A DNA stretch of 64,000 bases from Serinibacter arcticus (lineage in GTDB: Bacteria; Actinomycetota; Actinomycetes; Actinomycetales; Beutenbergiaceae), in the NCBI RefSeq assembly GCF_003121705.1, contig NZ_PYHR01000002.1:1426001-1490000 (forward strand), written 5' to 3'. The notes under the pieces are model-generated. The model was not told the origin of the DNA and made no database searches. It saw only the letters and a program-made list of their open reading frames with translations. Positions 25,765 through 36,945 of the stretch are shown here, piece after piece. The translations under genes and the position numbers were made by a program. Each line of letters starts with the position of its first letter. The stretch's first letter is position 1.

Positions 25765-25794
25765 CGGCCCCGCCCTCCTGCGAGGGCGGGGCCG
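25765..25794 (+). terminator. Terminator after the Liv-type operon
   Basis: A perfect 13-bp stem (CGGCCCCGCCCTC) with a four-base loop, 37 bp after the livF stop. It separates the transporter operon from icd. Confidence 0.9.
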
Positions 25795-25826
25795 CGTCGT
25801 GCGTCCGCGGCGACCACGCCCACTCA

Positions 25827-28089
<2,263 letters not shown>

Positions 28090-28130
28090 GCCGGGCGGTC
28101 CGAGCCCCGTAGGACGCCAGACGCACGACG

Positions 28131-28171
28131 GACGACGCGCCGGCACCCCTCGTGGGTGTCGGCGCGTCGTC
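28131..28171. terminator. Bidirectional terminator between icd and mdh
   Basis: GACGACGCGCCGGCACCC pairs with GGGTGTCGGCGCGTCGTC, an 18-bp stem with one mismatch and a five-base loop, between the convergent icd (stop 28089) and mdh (stop 28205). It can serve both genes. Confidence 0.88.
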
Positions 28172-28204
28172 GTCGGTGGCCCTGGCGCCGTTGCCTCTGG
28201 GGCG

Positions 28205-29214
28205 TCAGAGGAGGCCGAGGGCGCGCACGGCGTCGCGCTCCTCCAGCAGCTCCGCCACGGAGGCGTCGATGCGCCCCCGGGAGAACGCGTCGATCTCGAG
28301 GCCCTCGACGATCCGCCAGGCCTGCTCGTGCGCGACGACGGGGAACGAGCAGACGATGCCGTCGGGAACGCCGTAGGCGCCCGTCGAGACGAGGCCCGTG
28401 GAGGTCCAGTCCCCGCGGGCACGCCCTCGCGGCGCAGCCGGACCTGGTCGATGATCGCCGTCGCGGTCGAGGCCACGGACGAGCCACCGCGGGCCGCGAT
28501 GATCGCCGCCCCGCGCTGGGCCACGACGTCGATCAGCTCGCCCTCGACCCACGCGCGGTCGAGCACCTCCAGCGCCGGCCGGCCGGCGATCTCCGCGTGC
28601 CGCAGGTCGGGGTACTGCGTGCGGCTGTGGTTCCCCCAGATCGCCACGCGCCGCACCTGGTCGGGCGAGACGCCGGCGCGCCGGGCCACCTGGGCCACCG
28701 CGCGGTTGTGGTCCAGGCGCGTGAGCGCGGTGAAGCGGTCGGCCGGGACGTCGGGGGCGTGCGCGTGCGCGATGAGGGCGTTGGTGTTCGCCGGGTTGCC
28801 GACCACGAGGACGCGCACGTCGTCGGCGGCGTTGTCGTTGATCGCGCGACCCTGCGGTCCGAAGATCCCGGCGTTGGCCGCCAGGAGGTCGGAGCGCTCC
28901 ATCCCGGCCGAGCGCGGACGGGCGCCGACCAGCAGGGCCACGTTCGCGCCGTCGAACGCCCGGGCCGGATCGGCGGTGACCTCGACGTCGAGCAGGTGCG
29001 GTGAGGCGGCGTCCTGGAGCTCGAGCGCGACGCCGTGGGCCGCGCCGAGCGCGCCCTCCACCTCGAGCAGGCGCAGCCGGACCGGGGTCCCCTGACCGAA
29101 CATCTCCCCGCTCGCCACGCGGAAGAGCAGCGAGTACCCGATCTGACCGGCGGCCCCGGACAGGGTGAGCGTGACGGGGGCGGTCGGGGCGGGGTCGGTC
29201 GTGGCGGGGGCCAT
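28205..29214 (-). pseudogene. mdh: Malate dehydrogenase, frameshifted by one base
   Basis: MDH oxidises malate to oxaloacetate with NAD in the TCA cycle. From the ATG at 29214 the frame encodes [21 protein letters not shown] (NAD loop), [21 protein letters not shown] (catalytic Asp) and [11 protein letters not shown] (catalytic His), then [18 protein letters not shown]. At the CCCC run at 28411-28414 it leaves frame; the continuation [18 protein letters not shown] to GLL at 28205 lies in another frame. One added base restores the usual GVPAGDWTS and a protein of about 336 residues, close to family length. Because this is a core enzyme, base-calling error is more likely than true loss. Confidence 0.92.
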
Positions 29215-29409
29215 GGCACTTCCTTCGACGGTGAGGACGGGCGCTTCACCCTAGCGAGCGCCCCGCCGTCGCCCGGTCCCGACCGCCTGTCTCAGCGGGC
29301 GGGCGACCGCGGCGCGCCTGTGGCCGCTCCCAGGATTCGGTGCAAGGATGCACCGCGGCGTCACGAGGGCGCTGAAGGAACCAATGACGCCCTGTGAAGG
29401 AGCTGACCC

Positions 29410-30549
29410 ATGTCCACAGTTAGCTCGGCAACCGCCGAGAACGTCGATCCCGTCGAGGCAGAGATCCTCGAGGAGACCGACGTCACCCCCGAGTACAGCC
29501 TGCTGGCCCGCCTGGGCGCCGAGGCGTTCGGGACGTTCACGCTCGTGCTCATCGGCGTCGGCATCGCGCTGTTCGCCGCCGTCAACGGCGTCGCGGGCAA
29601 CGGCCTGGCCGTTCCGCTCGGCTTCGGCATCGCCGTCCTGGGTGCCGCGAGCGCCGTCGGGCACATCTCGGGCGGTCACTTCAACCCGGCCGTGTCCCTC
29701 GGTGGCGCCATCGCCGGCCGCATCTCCTGGGCCGACCTCGCCCCGTACTGGCTCGCCCAGCTCGTCGGCGGCACCGCCGCCTCGGCGATCCTGTTCTTCA
29801 CGGTGCCGTCCGGCCTTCCCTCGATCCTGTCCCCGACGGGCGAGGGCACCACACGCTCCCTCTTCTCCGGCACGAGCAACGGCTTCGCCGAGAACTCGCC
29901 GGTCTACGGCCTGTTCAGCCGCAGCCAGATCGACCCGGCGATGGCGGCCGACGCGAGCTTCCCGCTCCTGACCGCGCTGATCGTCGAGGTCGTCGCGACG
30001 GCCGTGTTCGTCGGCGTGATCCTCGGTGTCACCGACAAGCGCTCGCGCATCTCCTACGCGCCCGCCGCGATCGGCCTCACGCTCGCCGTGCTCATCGCAC
30101 TCGCCGCGCCGATCACCAACGGTTCGCTGAACCCGGCGCGCTCGACCGCCACGGCGATCTTCTCCGAGGGTTGGGCCCTGCAGCAGCTGTGGGTCTTCTG
30201 GGTCGCGCCGCTGCTGGGTGCCGCCATCGCCGGTCTGATCTACCTCCTCGCGACGCCGGCCCCCGCCGCCGTCCAGGAGTGGCCCGAGGTCGAGCCGACG
30301 CACGAGGCCGAGGCCGCTGCCGCTGCCGCTGCCGCTGCCGAGTCCGCCGAGGAGGAGGCCGACGTCGACGCGATCGACGCGCTCCTGGCTCGCCAGAGCG
30401 CCGCCGCCACGGTGCCGAGCGAGACCGTCGTCGTCGAGGAGGTCCCGGCCACGCAGTCCGAGGCCGCCGCTGCCGAGGCCGCTGCCGCCGAGGCGCAGGC
30501 CGAGGTCGAGGGCGACGAGGGCGACCGCGGGACCACCCCGCGCGCCTGA
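29410..30549 (+). CDS. Aquaporin / MIP family channel with long acidic Ala-rich tail
   Basis: The MIP channel domain (about 30-285) has six membrane helices and both pore motifs, HFNPAVSLGG near 96 and SLNPARS near 242, with a His in the second helix as in AqpZ-type water channels. Total length is 379 residues against about 230-250 for AqpZ. The extra is a 20-residue acidic head and an approximately 90-residue tail of Ala, Glu and Val, probably disordered and cytoplasmic. GAAGGAG precedes the ATG. It is divergent from mdh and ends at a very strong terminator. Water versus glycerol selectivity is not settled from sequence. Confidence 0.9.
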   Translation: MSTVSSATAENVDPVEAEILEETDVTPEYSLLARLGAEAFGTFTLVLIGVGIALFAAVNGVAGNGLAVPLGFGIAVLGAASAVGHISGGHFNPAVSLGGAIAGRISWADLAPYWLAQLVGGTAASAILFFTVPSGLPSILSPTGEGTTRSLFSGTSNGFAENSPVYGLFSRSQIDPAMAADASFPLLTALIVEVVATAVFVGVILGVTDKRSRISYAPAAIGLTLAVLIALAAPITNGSLNPARSTATAIFSEGWALQQLWVFWVAPLLGAAIAGLIYLLATPAPAAVQEWPEVEPTHEAEAAAAAAAAAESAEEEADVDAIDALLARQSAAATVPSETVVVEEVPATQSEAAAAEAAAAEAQAEVEGDEGDRGTTPRA

Positions 30550-30555
30550 TCCACC

Positions 30556-30605
30556 AACGCCGAACGGGCGCCGGGAGCTGATGCTCCCGGCGCCCGTTCG
30601 GCGTT
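30556..30605 (+). terminator. Terminator after aquaporin gene
   Basis: A perfect 23-bp stem with a TGAT loop, beginning seven bases after the stop codon at 30549. The longest hairpin in the window. Confidence 0.93.
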
Positions 30606-30630
30606 CTCGTGGGCGGTGCGTCGCCGCCCC

Positions 30631-30772
30631 ACCGCGCCCCTGAGGTCGACTCGCCCTTCTACCGCGCCCTTGTGGTCGCGATCCCGACGCGAGGGCGTCC
30701 TTGTGGTCGCCACAACCCAGTCGGCACGACCACAAGGGCGCGCCCACCGACCCGGCACGACCACAAGGGCGC
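30631..30772. repeat. Cluster of five direct and inverted copies of a ~15-bp motif
   Basis: CGCGCCCTTGTGGTCGC-like copies occur forward at 30631 (degenerate), 30661 and 30693, and inverted (GGCACGACCACAAGGGCGCG) at 30724 and 30753. Copies two and three can pair with five and four to form nested hairpins. No open frame with coding character covers them. They lie between the aquaporin terminator and the DUF3017 stop. Confidence 0.8.
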
Positions 30773-30839
30773 GGTCGGCGCACAGACAAGGCGAGCGCGA
30801 GTCCGGGCACGACGGCGACCGGCCCGCCGTCGCCGGCCC

Positions 30840-31091
30840 CTACAGCCCGGGGCTGAAGGACAGGTAGGCGATGAGTCCGCCCAGCAGCACCAGGAGCGCG
30901 ACGTCGAAACCGCGCGACCGCGCCATCAGCACCCGGTCCGGACGGCCGAACGCGCGGGCGACAGCGAGTCCCAGGAGCACCAGGGCGAGCAGCTGCAGAC
31001 CGATCCGGACCGAGGCGATGGTCAGCAGACCGGCCGCGACCACGCCCGCGAGCGCGACGAGCTGCACCGTGTTGACCTTGATCCGCTCCAC
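30840..31091 (-). CDS. DUF3017 small membrane protein
   Basis: 83 residues with three hydrophobic segments (about 10-28, 30-46, 62-80) and a short basic loop GRPDRVLMARSRG. Size, topology and position after purH match the actinobacterial DUF3017 family, which is usually found by folD/mdh/purH. Function unknown. The ATG lies 25 bp after the purH stop, so the two are probably co-transcribed. Confidence 0.75.
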   Translation of the reverse strand: MERIKVNTVQLVALAGVVAAGLLTIASVRIGLQLLALVLLGLAVARAFGRPDRVLMARSRGFDVALLVLLGGLIAYLSFSPGL

Positions 31092-31116
31092 CCGGGAACC
31101 CTAACCGCGCCGGACG

Positions 31117-32760
31117 TCAGTGCGCGAAGTGCCGCGTGCCCGTCAGGTACATCGTCACGCCGGCGGCGGCCGCCGCCTCGACGACCTCGGCGTCGCGCAC
31201 CGACCCGCCCGGCTGCACGATCGCGCGCACACCGGCGTCGATGAGCACCTGGGCTCCGTCGGCGAACGGGAAGAACGCGTCGGACGCCGCAACGGCCCCG
31301 CGGGCGCGCTCGCCCGTCTCCCCCGCGTTCGCGCGCTCGACGGCGAGGCGGCACGAGTCGACGCGGTTCACCTGGCCCATGCCGACGCCGACCGACGCCC
31401 CGGTGTCCGCCAGCAGGATCGCGTTCGACTTCACGGCCCGCACCGCGCGCCAGGCGAACGCGAGGTCGCGCAGCGTGGCCTCGTCGGCCGGCTCGCCCGC
31501 GGCCAGGGTCCACGACGTCGGGTCGTCGCCACCGCCGTCGACCACCGCGTCGATCGCGTCCCGCGCCTGGAGCAGCACGCCGCCCGAGATCGGACGCAGC
31601 TCCACGCCGTCGCGCACGGGCGGCTCGACGACGAGCAGGCGCACGTTCTTCTTGCGCTGCAGGATCTCGAGCGCCTCGCTCTCGTAGGACGGGGCGAGCA
31701 CCACCTCCGTGAAGACCTCCGCGACCTGCGCGGCCATGGCGGCCGTGACCTCACGGTTGGCAGCGATGACACCGCCGAACGCCGAGACCGGGTCGCACGC
31801 GTGCGCCGCGGCGTGCGCTGTGGCGATGTCGTCACCGACCGCGATCCCGCACGGGTTGGCGTGCTTGATGATCGCGACGGCGGGCGCGGGGTGGTCCCAC
31901 GCGGCACGCCACGCGGCGTCGGCGTCGACGTAGTTGTTGAAGCTCATCTCCTTGCCGTGCAGCTGCTCCGCCTGGGCCAGGCCCGGGTGGGAGCTGCCGC
32001 CGACGTAGAGCGCCGCGCGCTGGTGCGGGTTCTCGCCGTAGCGCAGCACCGCGGCGCGCTCCCAGGTCGCGCCGACCCAGCCGGGGAAGCCGGTGGCGAC
32101 GTCGCCGCCCTCGCGCGCGACGACGTCGTCGGGCGCCACGACGCTGCCCATCCAGGAGGCGACGTCGACGTCGTAGCTCGCGGTGTGGCGGAACGCGCCG
32201 GCCGCGAGGCTGCGGCGCTGCGTGAGGGTGAAGCCGCCATCCGTCACGGCCGTGACGACCTCGGCGTAGGAGGCGGGGTCGACGACGACGGCGACGCTCG
32301 CGTGGTTCTTCGCGGCGGCGCGCACCATCGACGGGCCACCGATGTCGATGAGCTCGACGCACTCGTCCTGGCCGGCGCCGGAGGCGACCGTCGCGGCGAA
32401 CGGGTACAGGTTGACGACGACGAGATCGAACGCGTCGATGCCGTGCTCGGTGAGCGTGGCCACGTGCTCGGGGATCCGGCGGTCCGCGAGGATGCCGGCG
32501 TGGACGCGGGGGTGCAGCGTCTTCACGCGGCCGTCGAGCATCTCGGGGAAGCCCGTGACGTCCTCGACGCCGGTGACGGCGACACCGGCCGCGGCGATGG
32601 TGGAGGCGGTCGAGCCGGTCGAGACGATCTCGACGCCGGCGGCGGCCAGCGCCGTCGCGAGCTCGACGAGGCCCGTCTTGTCGTAGACGGAGACGAGGGC
32701 GCGACGGACGGGGACGACGTCGGGCGTGGTCAGCGGGGTGGCGGGCGCGGGGTGAGTCAC
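31117..32760 (-). CDS. purH: Bifunctional AICAR formyltransferase / IMP cyclohydrolase
   Basis: PurH does the last two steps of IMP synthesis: it formylates AICAR (ZMP) with 10-formyl-THF and closes the ring. The 547-residue protein has an N-terminal MGS-like cyclohydrolase domain (about 15-160; [26 protein letters not shown]-type strand) and a formyltransferase domain with [14 protein letters not shown] near 300, containing the catalytic Lys and His. GTG at 32760 is preceded by AGGAG; in-frame codons further upstream lie in the riboswitch and should not be read as protein. ZMP is both its substrate and the riboswitch ligand. Confidence 0.96.
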   Translation of the reverse strand: MTHPAPATPLTTPDVVPVRRALVSVYDKTGLVELATALAAAGVEIVSTGSTASTIAAAGVAVTGVEDVTGFPEMLDGRVKTLHPRVHAGILADRRIPEHVATLTEHGIDAFDLVVVNLYPFAATVASGAGQDECVELIDIGGPSMVRAAAKNHASVAVVVDPASYAEVVTAVTDGGFTLTQRRSLAAGAFRHTASYDVDVASWMGSVVAPDDVVAREGGDVATGFPGWVGATWERAAVLRYGENPHQRAALYVGGSSHPGLAQAEQLHGKEMSFNNYVDADAAWRAAWDHPAPAVAIIKHANPCGIAVGDDIATAHAAAHACDPVSAFGGVIAANREVTAAMAAQVAEVFTEVVLAPSYESEALEILQRKKNVRLLVVEPPVRDGVELRPISGGVLLQARDAIDAVVDGGGDDPTSWTLAAGEPADEATLRDLAFAWRAVRAVKSNAILLADTGASVGVGMGQVNRVDSCRLAVERANAGETGERARGAVAASDAFFPFADGAQVLIDAGVRAIVQPGGSVRDAEVVEAAAAAGVTMYLTGTRHFAH

Positions 32761-32798
32761 GGGGTGCTCCTGGGGACGGGTGCGTCGGTTCAGGTCAC

Positions 32799-32912
32799 AC
32801 GCCCAGGCGATCGGCGGGTGAGGTCGTTGCCAGCACTGGGCCGCTCCCCGGTGGTTGTCCACCTCGTGCCACGGGCACCTCGCGGGTGCCCGGGCGTTCG
32901 CCAGTCACGGCC
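32799..32912 (-). promoter_or_regulatory. ZTP (pfl) riboswitch upstream of purH
   Basis: On the minus strand: GTGACTGGCG, a long GC hairpin (GGGCACC...GGTGCCC), GAGGTGG-ACAA-CCACCGGGGAGC, a loop, then CGATCGCCTGGGCG as the pseudoknot arm. These are the conserved pfl blocks, shared with the glyA leader here, with a longer variable stem. It ends about 38 bp before the GTG of purH. The family activates expression when ZMP/ZTP rises. Confidence 0.92.
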
Positions 32913-32952
32913 CGCACCGAGTCTACCGGGCCGGGCGCTGGCGGGTTCCGGA

Positions 32953-33040
32953 GGTGCGCAACCCCCTCGCCGAGGGTGCGCAAACCCCTCGCCGAGGGTG
33001 CGCAACCCCCTCGCCGAGGGTGCAGAAACCCCTCGCGGAG
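32953..33040. repeat. Four tandem 22-bp repeats between purN and purH leader
   Basis: The unit GGTGCGCAACCCCCTCGCCGAG occurs four times head to tail (starts 32953, 32975, 32997, 33019); units differ by one to three bases, and the last is the most diverged. Each junction forms a small CCCTC-GCC-GAGGG hairpin in RNA. The array ends 13 bp before the purN stop and begins about 40 bp before the purH riboswitch. Confidence 0.9.
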
Positions 33041-33053
33041 GTGGGTCGGCGGG

Positions 33054-33692
33054 TCAGCCGATGAGGACGCGGCGGCCCTCGACGCGCCAGCCCTCGCGGG
33101 CGAGGCGTCCGACGACCTCGACGAGCTGCGCCCGCTCCGCGACCTTGATGCGCTCGGTGAGGGTGTCGAGGTCGTCGTCGTCGAGGACGGGGACGGCCGT
33201 CTGAGCGAGGATCGGGCCGGCGTCGACCCCCTCGTCCACGACGAACAGCGTGGCGCCGGCGATCTTCACCCCGTGCGCGAGGGCGTCCGCGGGCGCCTGC
33301 ATCCCCGGGAACGCCGGCAGCAGCGAGTTGTGCGTGTTGAGGTAGCGGCCCTCGAACGCGGCCAGGAAGTCCGCCCCGACGAGCTTGAGGAAGCCGGCCG
33401 AGACGACCAGGTCGGGCTCCAGCGCCGCGACCTGCGCCGTGAGGGCGCGGTCGAAGTCGACGCGCTCGGCGTGGTCGCCGACCCGCTCCACGAACGTCGG
33501 GATCCCCCGGTCGCCGGCGAGCGCCAGCCCGGCGGCCGAGTGCCGGTCGGCTCCGACGCCGACGATCTCGACGCCGTAGGCGGGATCGTCGGAGGCGGTC
33601 AGGAGGGCGGCGAGATTGGACCCGCCTCCCGAGATGAGGACGACGACACGGGTGGGGCGGTGGGGGCTCACCCTGCGAGGGTAGTCGGGCAT
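33054..33692 (-). CDS. purN: Phosphoribosylglycinamide formyltransferase
   Basis: PurN transfers formyl from 10-formyl-THF to GAR in purine synthesis. The 212-residue protein shows VVLISGGGSNLAAL (phosphate loop), LVVSAGFLKLVG, the active-site strand YLNTHNSLLPAFPG and the catalytic Asp in DEGVDAGPILAQ. The usual N-x-H-P-S-L-L-P is N-T-H-N-S-L-L-P, a mild variant. ATG at 33692 is preferred; a GTG eight codons later is also possible. Upstream of purH on the same strand, but with its own tandem-repeat spacer and the purH riboswitch in between. Confidence 0.93.
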   Translation of the reverse strand: MPDYPRRVSPHRPTRVVVLISGGGSNLAALLTASDDPAYGVEIVGVGADRHSAAGLALAGDRGIPTFVERVGDHAERVDFDRALTAQVAALEPDLVVSAGFLKLVGADFLAAFEGRYLNTHNSLLPAFPGMQAPADALAHGVKIAGATLFVVDEGVDAGPILAQTAVPVLDDDDLDTLTERIKVAERAQLVEVVGRLAREGWRVEGRRVLIG

Positions 33693-33784
33693 CGCGCACA
33701 ATGGTCCGGGGCGGGTGCCCGTCCGCGCGGTGCGCCGACGTGGTCGGAGGCACCGACCCGGACGACCAGGCGACGGAGGAACGA

Positions 33785-34462
33785 GTGACCGACCACGAGG
33801 TCCGCGAGGACGAGCAGCCCACGACGCCGGAGACCCCGGGCGATCGGGGCGCCGACGTGGCCTACCCCGCGCCGCAGGAGGTGCGCGGAGCCGTCGGGGC
33901 TCCCCCGCGCGGCGTTCCCCCGCAGCAGCCGCAGCACCAGCAGCCGCCGCAGCCCGGCCCCCAGCACCACCACAACCCGCAGCAGCCTCCCCAGGGTTCC
34001 GGCCCGCAGCAGCCGCGGCGTCCGGGCTCGAACCCGCGGCCCGACGGCGCTCACCGCACCGCGGACTCCCGCGCCGCCGACCCGCGCCCCGAGATCGACA
34101 AGGAGTCGCGCCGCGATCTCGGCCGCTACCTCCTGCTGGTGCTGGCCGCCGTCGTGGTCACGATGCTGCGCGTGCCCTGGAGCCTCGCGGCCCTCGCGCT
34201 GGCGGCGGTCGCCGTCGTCGTCGGGATCCGGATGATCCTGGCGGCCCGCAGGACGCCCCGGGCGATCTGGAACCCGCTGCTGGTGGCGAGCATCGCCATG
34301 AGCGGTTTCGTCGCCTTCACGAGCATCGCGACGCTCGTGACCCTGCCGGCCCAGCTCGCCCTCCAGGAGTGCTCCGACCGGGCGCTGACCGTCTCGGCCC
34401 AGGCCGCCTGCGACGCCGAGTTCAGCGACACCCTGACGGGCTTCCTCACCTCCGGCGGCTGA
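33785..34462 (+). CDS. Membrane protein with Pro/Gln-rich cytoplasmic head
   Basis: 225 residues from a GTG with GGAGG five bases upstream. The first ~105 residues are Pro-, Gln-, His- and Gly-rich with QQP and PQQ runs and look disordered. Three hydrophobic helices follow (about 115-133, 137-155, 170-192), then a C-terminal segment with two Cys (ECSDRALTVSAQAACDAEF) that could form a disulfide outside. No family recognised. It is divergent from purN and overlaps the convergent DUF6350 gene by 17 bases. Confidence 0.75.
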   Translation: MTDHEVREDEQPTTPETPGDRGADVAYPAPQEVRGAVGAPPRGVPPQQPQHQQPPQPGPQHHHNPQQPPQGSGPQQPRRPGSNPRPDGAHRTADSRAADPRPEIDKESRRDLGRYLLLVLAAVVVTMLRVPWSLAALALAAVAVVVGIRMILAARRTPRAIWNPLLVASIAMSGFVAFTSIATLVTLPAQLALQECSDRALTVSAQAACDAEFSDTLTGFLTSGG

Positions 34463-35948
34463 ACCGCCGCAGCACCCGGGGCGCCGCCAGGCCGGCCCGC
34501 AGCCGGCGTCCGGCGGCGGCCAGGTCACCCAGCACGGGGTACCGGCCGGGGAGGTCCAGGCGCCGCGCCCCCAGGACGAGCACCCACGCGACCGCCGCGG
34601 CGACGGCGGTGACCCACGCCGTCGTGCCGGCGACCTCGGCCGTCCGGGTCCCGACGGCCGCCAGCGGGCCGATCGTGGCGCCGTCGACACCGCCGGACAG
34701 TCCGGCGAGGACCGTGACCACGGCCGTCGTCGCGACCACGGCCGAGACGAGCGCGAGGACCTGACCGCGCCAGTCGGCACCCGCCCGCCGGACGACCCCC
34801 GCGAGCACGAGGGTGAGCAGCGCGATCGGGACGAGCACGACGGCGGCGCCCGGCCCGGGTCCGGCCTCGGGCAGCGCGGCGAGGATCGGGACGACCGGGA
34901 GCGGTCCGTCGGCGACCCCGCTCGGCGCGACGTCGACCATCCCGATGGAGAAGCCGGGGCCGAGCCACCAGGCGAGGGCCCAGACGGCGAGCGTGGGGAC
35001 GGCGAGCAGCTGCCCGACGACGAGGACGACGAGGCTCAGCGGGTCGGCGTCGAGCGCACGCTGGAGCTCCAGCACCGCACCGGACCGGGCGAGCACGAGG
35101 CCGACCACGGTGACGGCGCCGAGCACGACGAGGGTCGTCACGGCGCGCAGGCCGCCGCGCAGTCCCACGACGGCGGCGGTCACGGTGTCGGAGGCCGGCA
35201 GCGCGGGCAGCGCCCGCGATCGCGCGGCGCCGACGAGCACCGAGACACCGATCACGACGGCGGTGGTCCCCACCGCGCGCGGGCTCGGGGTCTGCTCGGC
35301 CAGGGCGTACGCCAGCACGACGACCCCCGCGGCGGCGAGGGCCGCGACGGCGAACGCCCCGGGGTGCGTCAGGCGCGCCCGGCGGACCGACCCGGCCAGC
35401 AGCGCGCAGGTGACGAGGGTGAGCGCGAGCGGTGCCAGCGTGACCGCCGTCGTCGACCCGTCGACGCCGAGGACGGCCATCTCCTGACCGAGGCCGAGCA
35501 GCCAGCCGGCGCTGCCGTTCCGCGCGGCGTCGAGCCAGCTCGCCTCCCCCAGCACGGGCGAGGCGACGGTGGCGACGTAGGCGGCGATGACCGGGACGGT
35601 GATCAGCAGCCAGGAGATGACGACGGACTCGAGCCCCGCCCGGAGCGCGCGCAGCGCCTCGGTCGGCAGGACGCTGCGGCCGGCGGACGGCTCCGGCTCG
35701 AGCACCCGGGCCCGCCGGGAGGACGCGCCGTGCTCGCTGGTGCCACCGGGCGCGAGGAGCTCCAGCGCCTGGGTGTCGGTGAGGTCGTCGAGGTCGCGAT
35801 CGTCGTCGTCGCGGAACGGGCCGCGACGGGCGCGCGGGGCAGGGTCGAGGATCTCGACCTCGATCTCCTGCGCGTCGAGCTCCGCCGTGTCGGTGGAGCG
35901 CGGCGTGAGTCGGGGGCGGGAGGTCTGGCCATCCCGACCATGGTGCAA
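34446..35948 (-). CDS. DUF6350 multi-pass membrane protein
   Basis: Up to 500 residues: an acidic head (about 1-85, Asp/Glu-rich), then roughly ten to twelve hydrophobic segments and a basic end (RRLRAGLAAPRVLRRFSRRR). Topology and position between sucD and purN match actinobacterial DUF6350, sometimes called a cell-division membrane protein; function is not established. The only available start upstream is a TTG at 35948, three bases after a terminator hairpin and without a clear ribosome site. An ATG in another frame (ATGGCCAGACC) could be the true start if one C is missing in the CCC run that follows. Confidence 0.8.
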   Translation of the reverse strand: MHHGRDGQTSRPRLTPRSTDTAELDAQEIEVEILDPAPRARRGPFRDDDDRDLDDLTDTQALELLAPGGTSEHGASSRRARVLEPEPSAGRSVLPTEALRALRAGLESVVISWLLITVPVIAAYVATVASPVLGEASWLDAARNGSAGWLLGLGQEMAVLGVDGSTTAVTLAPLALTLVTCALLAGSVRRARLTHPGAFAVAALAAAGVVVLAYALAEQTPSPRAVGTTAVVIGVSVLVGAARSRALPALPASDTVTAAVVGLRGGLRAVTTLVVLGAVTVVGLVLARSGAVLELQRALDADPLSLVVLVVGQLLAVPTLAVWALAWWLGPGFSIGMVDVAPSGVADGPLPVVPILAALPEAGPGPGAAVVLVPIALLTLVLAGVVRRAGADWRGQVLALVSAVVATTAVVTVLAGLSGGVDGATIGPLAAVGTRTAEVAGTTAWVTAVAAAVAWVLVLGARRLDLPGRYPVLGDLAAAGRRLRAGLAAPRVLRRFSRRR

Positions 35949-35950
35949 CG

Positions 35951-35986
35951 CGACGACGGCGTGGCTCGTGAGCCACGCCGTCGTCG
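35951..35986 (-). terminator. Terminator after sucCD
   Basis: A perfect 17-bp stem (CGACGACGGCGTGGCTC) with a two-base loop, about 37 bp after the sucD stop and directly before the presumed DUF6350 start. Confidence 0.9.
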
Positions 35987-36023
35987 GTGCTGCCGGGAAA
36001 CCCGGCGGTGGTTCCTCCCGGGC

Positions 36024-36911
36024 TCAGCCCAGCAGGTCGCGGACCAGCTGCGCGGTCTCGCTCGGGGTGGTGCCGACCTTGACGCCGGCGGCCTCGAGGG
36101 CCTCCTTCTTGGCCTGCGCGGTCCCGGCGGAGCCGGAGACGATGGCTCCGGCGTGGCCCATCGTCTTGCCCTCGGGGGCCGTGAAGCCGGCGACGTAGCC
36201 GACGACCGGCTTCGTGACGTTGGCCTTGATGAAGTCGGCGGCCCGCTCCTCGGCGTCGCCACCGATCTCGCCGATCATCACGATGATCTCGGTGTCGGGG
36301 TCGGCCTCGAACGCCTCGAGGGCGTCGATGTGCGTGGTCCCGATGATGGGGTCACCGCCGATGCCGATGGCCGTGGAGAAGCCGTACTCGGCCAGCTCGA
36401 ACATCATCTGGTAGGTCAGGGTGCCGGACTTCGACACGAGGCCGACCTTGCCGGGGCCCGTGATGTTGGCCGGGATGATGCCGACGTTGGACTTGCCTGG
36501 GCTGATGATGCCGGGGCAGTTCGGGCCGATGAGACGCGAGCCCCTGGCCTGAGCCAGCGTGAAGAACTCGGCGCTGTCGGCGACCGGGACGCCCTCGGTG
36601 ATGATGACGACGAGCGGGACGCCCGCCTCGATCGCCTCGACCACGGCGCCCTTGGTGTGGGCCGGCGGCACGAAGATCACGGAGACGTCGGCACCGGTGG
36701 CCTCGACGGCCTCGGTGACCGAGCCGTAGACGGGGACGTCCACGGCGTTCTCGCCCTCGCCGAAGGCGACGGACGTGCCGGCCTTGCGGGGGTTGACGCC
36801 GCCGACGACGGTGGTGCCCGAGGCGAGCATGCGCGTGGTGTGCTTCATGCCCTCCGAGCCGGTCATGCCCTGGACGATGACGCGCGAGGCGTCGTCGATG
36901 AAGATGGCCAT
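36024..36911 (-). CDS. sucD: Succinyl-CoA synthetase alpha subunit
   Basis: SucD binds CoA and carries the phosphohistidine in succinyl-CoA/succinate conversion with substrate-level phosphorylation. The 295 residues show [13 protein letters not shown] (CoA loop) near 14, [15 protein letters not shown] near 125 and the active-site [14 protein letters not shown] with the phosphorylated His. The ATG lies 34 bp after the sucC stop, so the two form one operon. Confidence 0.96.
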   Translation of the reverse strand: MAIFIDDASRVIVQGMTGSEGMKHTTRMLASGTTVVGGVNPRKAGTSVAFGEGENAVDVPVYGSVTEAVEATGADVSVIFVPPAHTKGAVVEAIEAGVPLVVIITEGVPVADSAEFFTLAQARGSRLIGPNCPGIISPGKSNVGIIPANITGPGKVGLVSKSGTLTYQMMFELAEYGFSTAIGIGGDPIIGTTHIDALEAFEADPDTEIIVMIGEIGGDAEERAADFIKANVTKPVVGYVAGFTAPEGKTMGHAGAIVSGSAGTAQAKKEALEAAGVKVGTTPSETAQLVRDLLG

Positions 36912-36945
36912 GTGAGGTTCAGTCCTTAGTGTCGGGAGCCGGGGC

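Noticed and set aside
32761-32862. N-terminal extension of PurH up to 32862
   Set aside because: These codons coincide with conserved ZTP riboswitch blocks, and GTG 32760 has AGGAG upstream.
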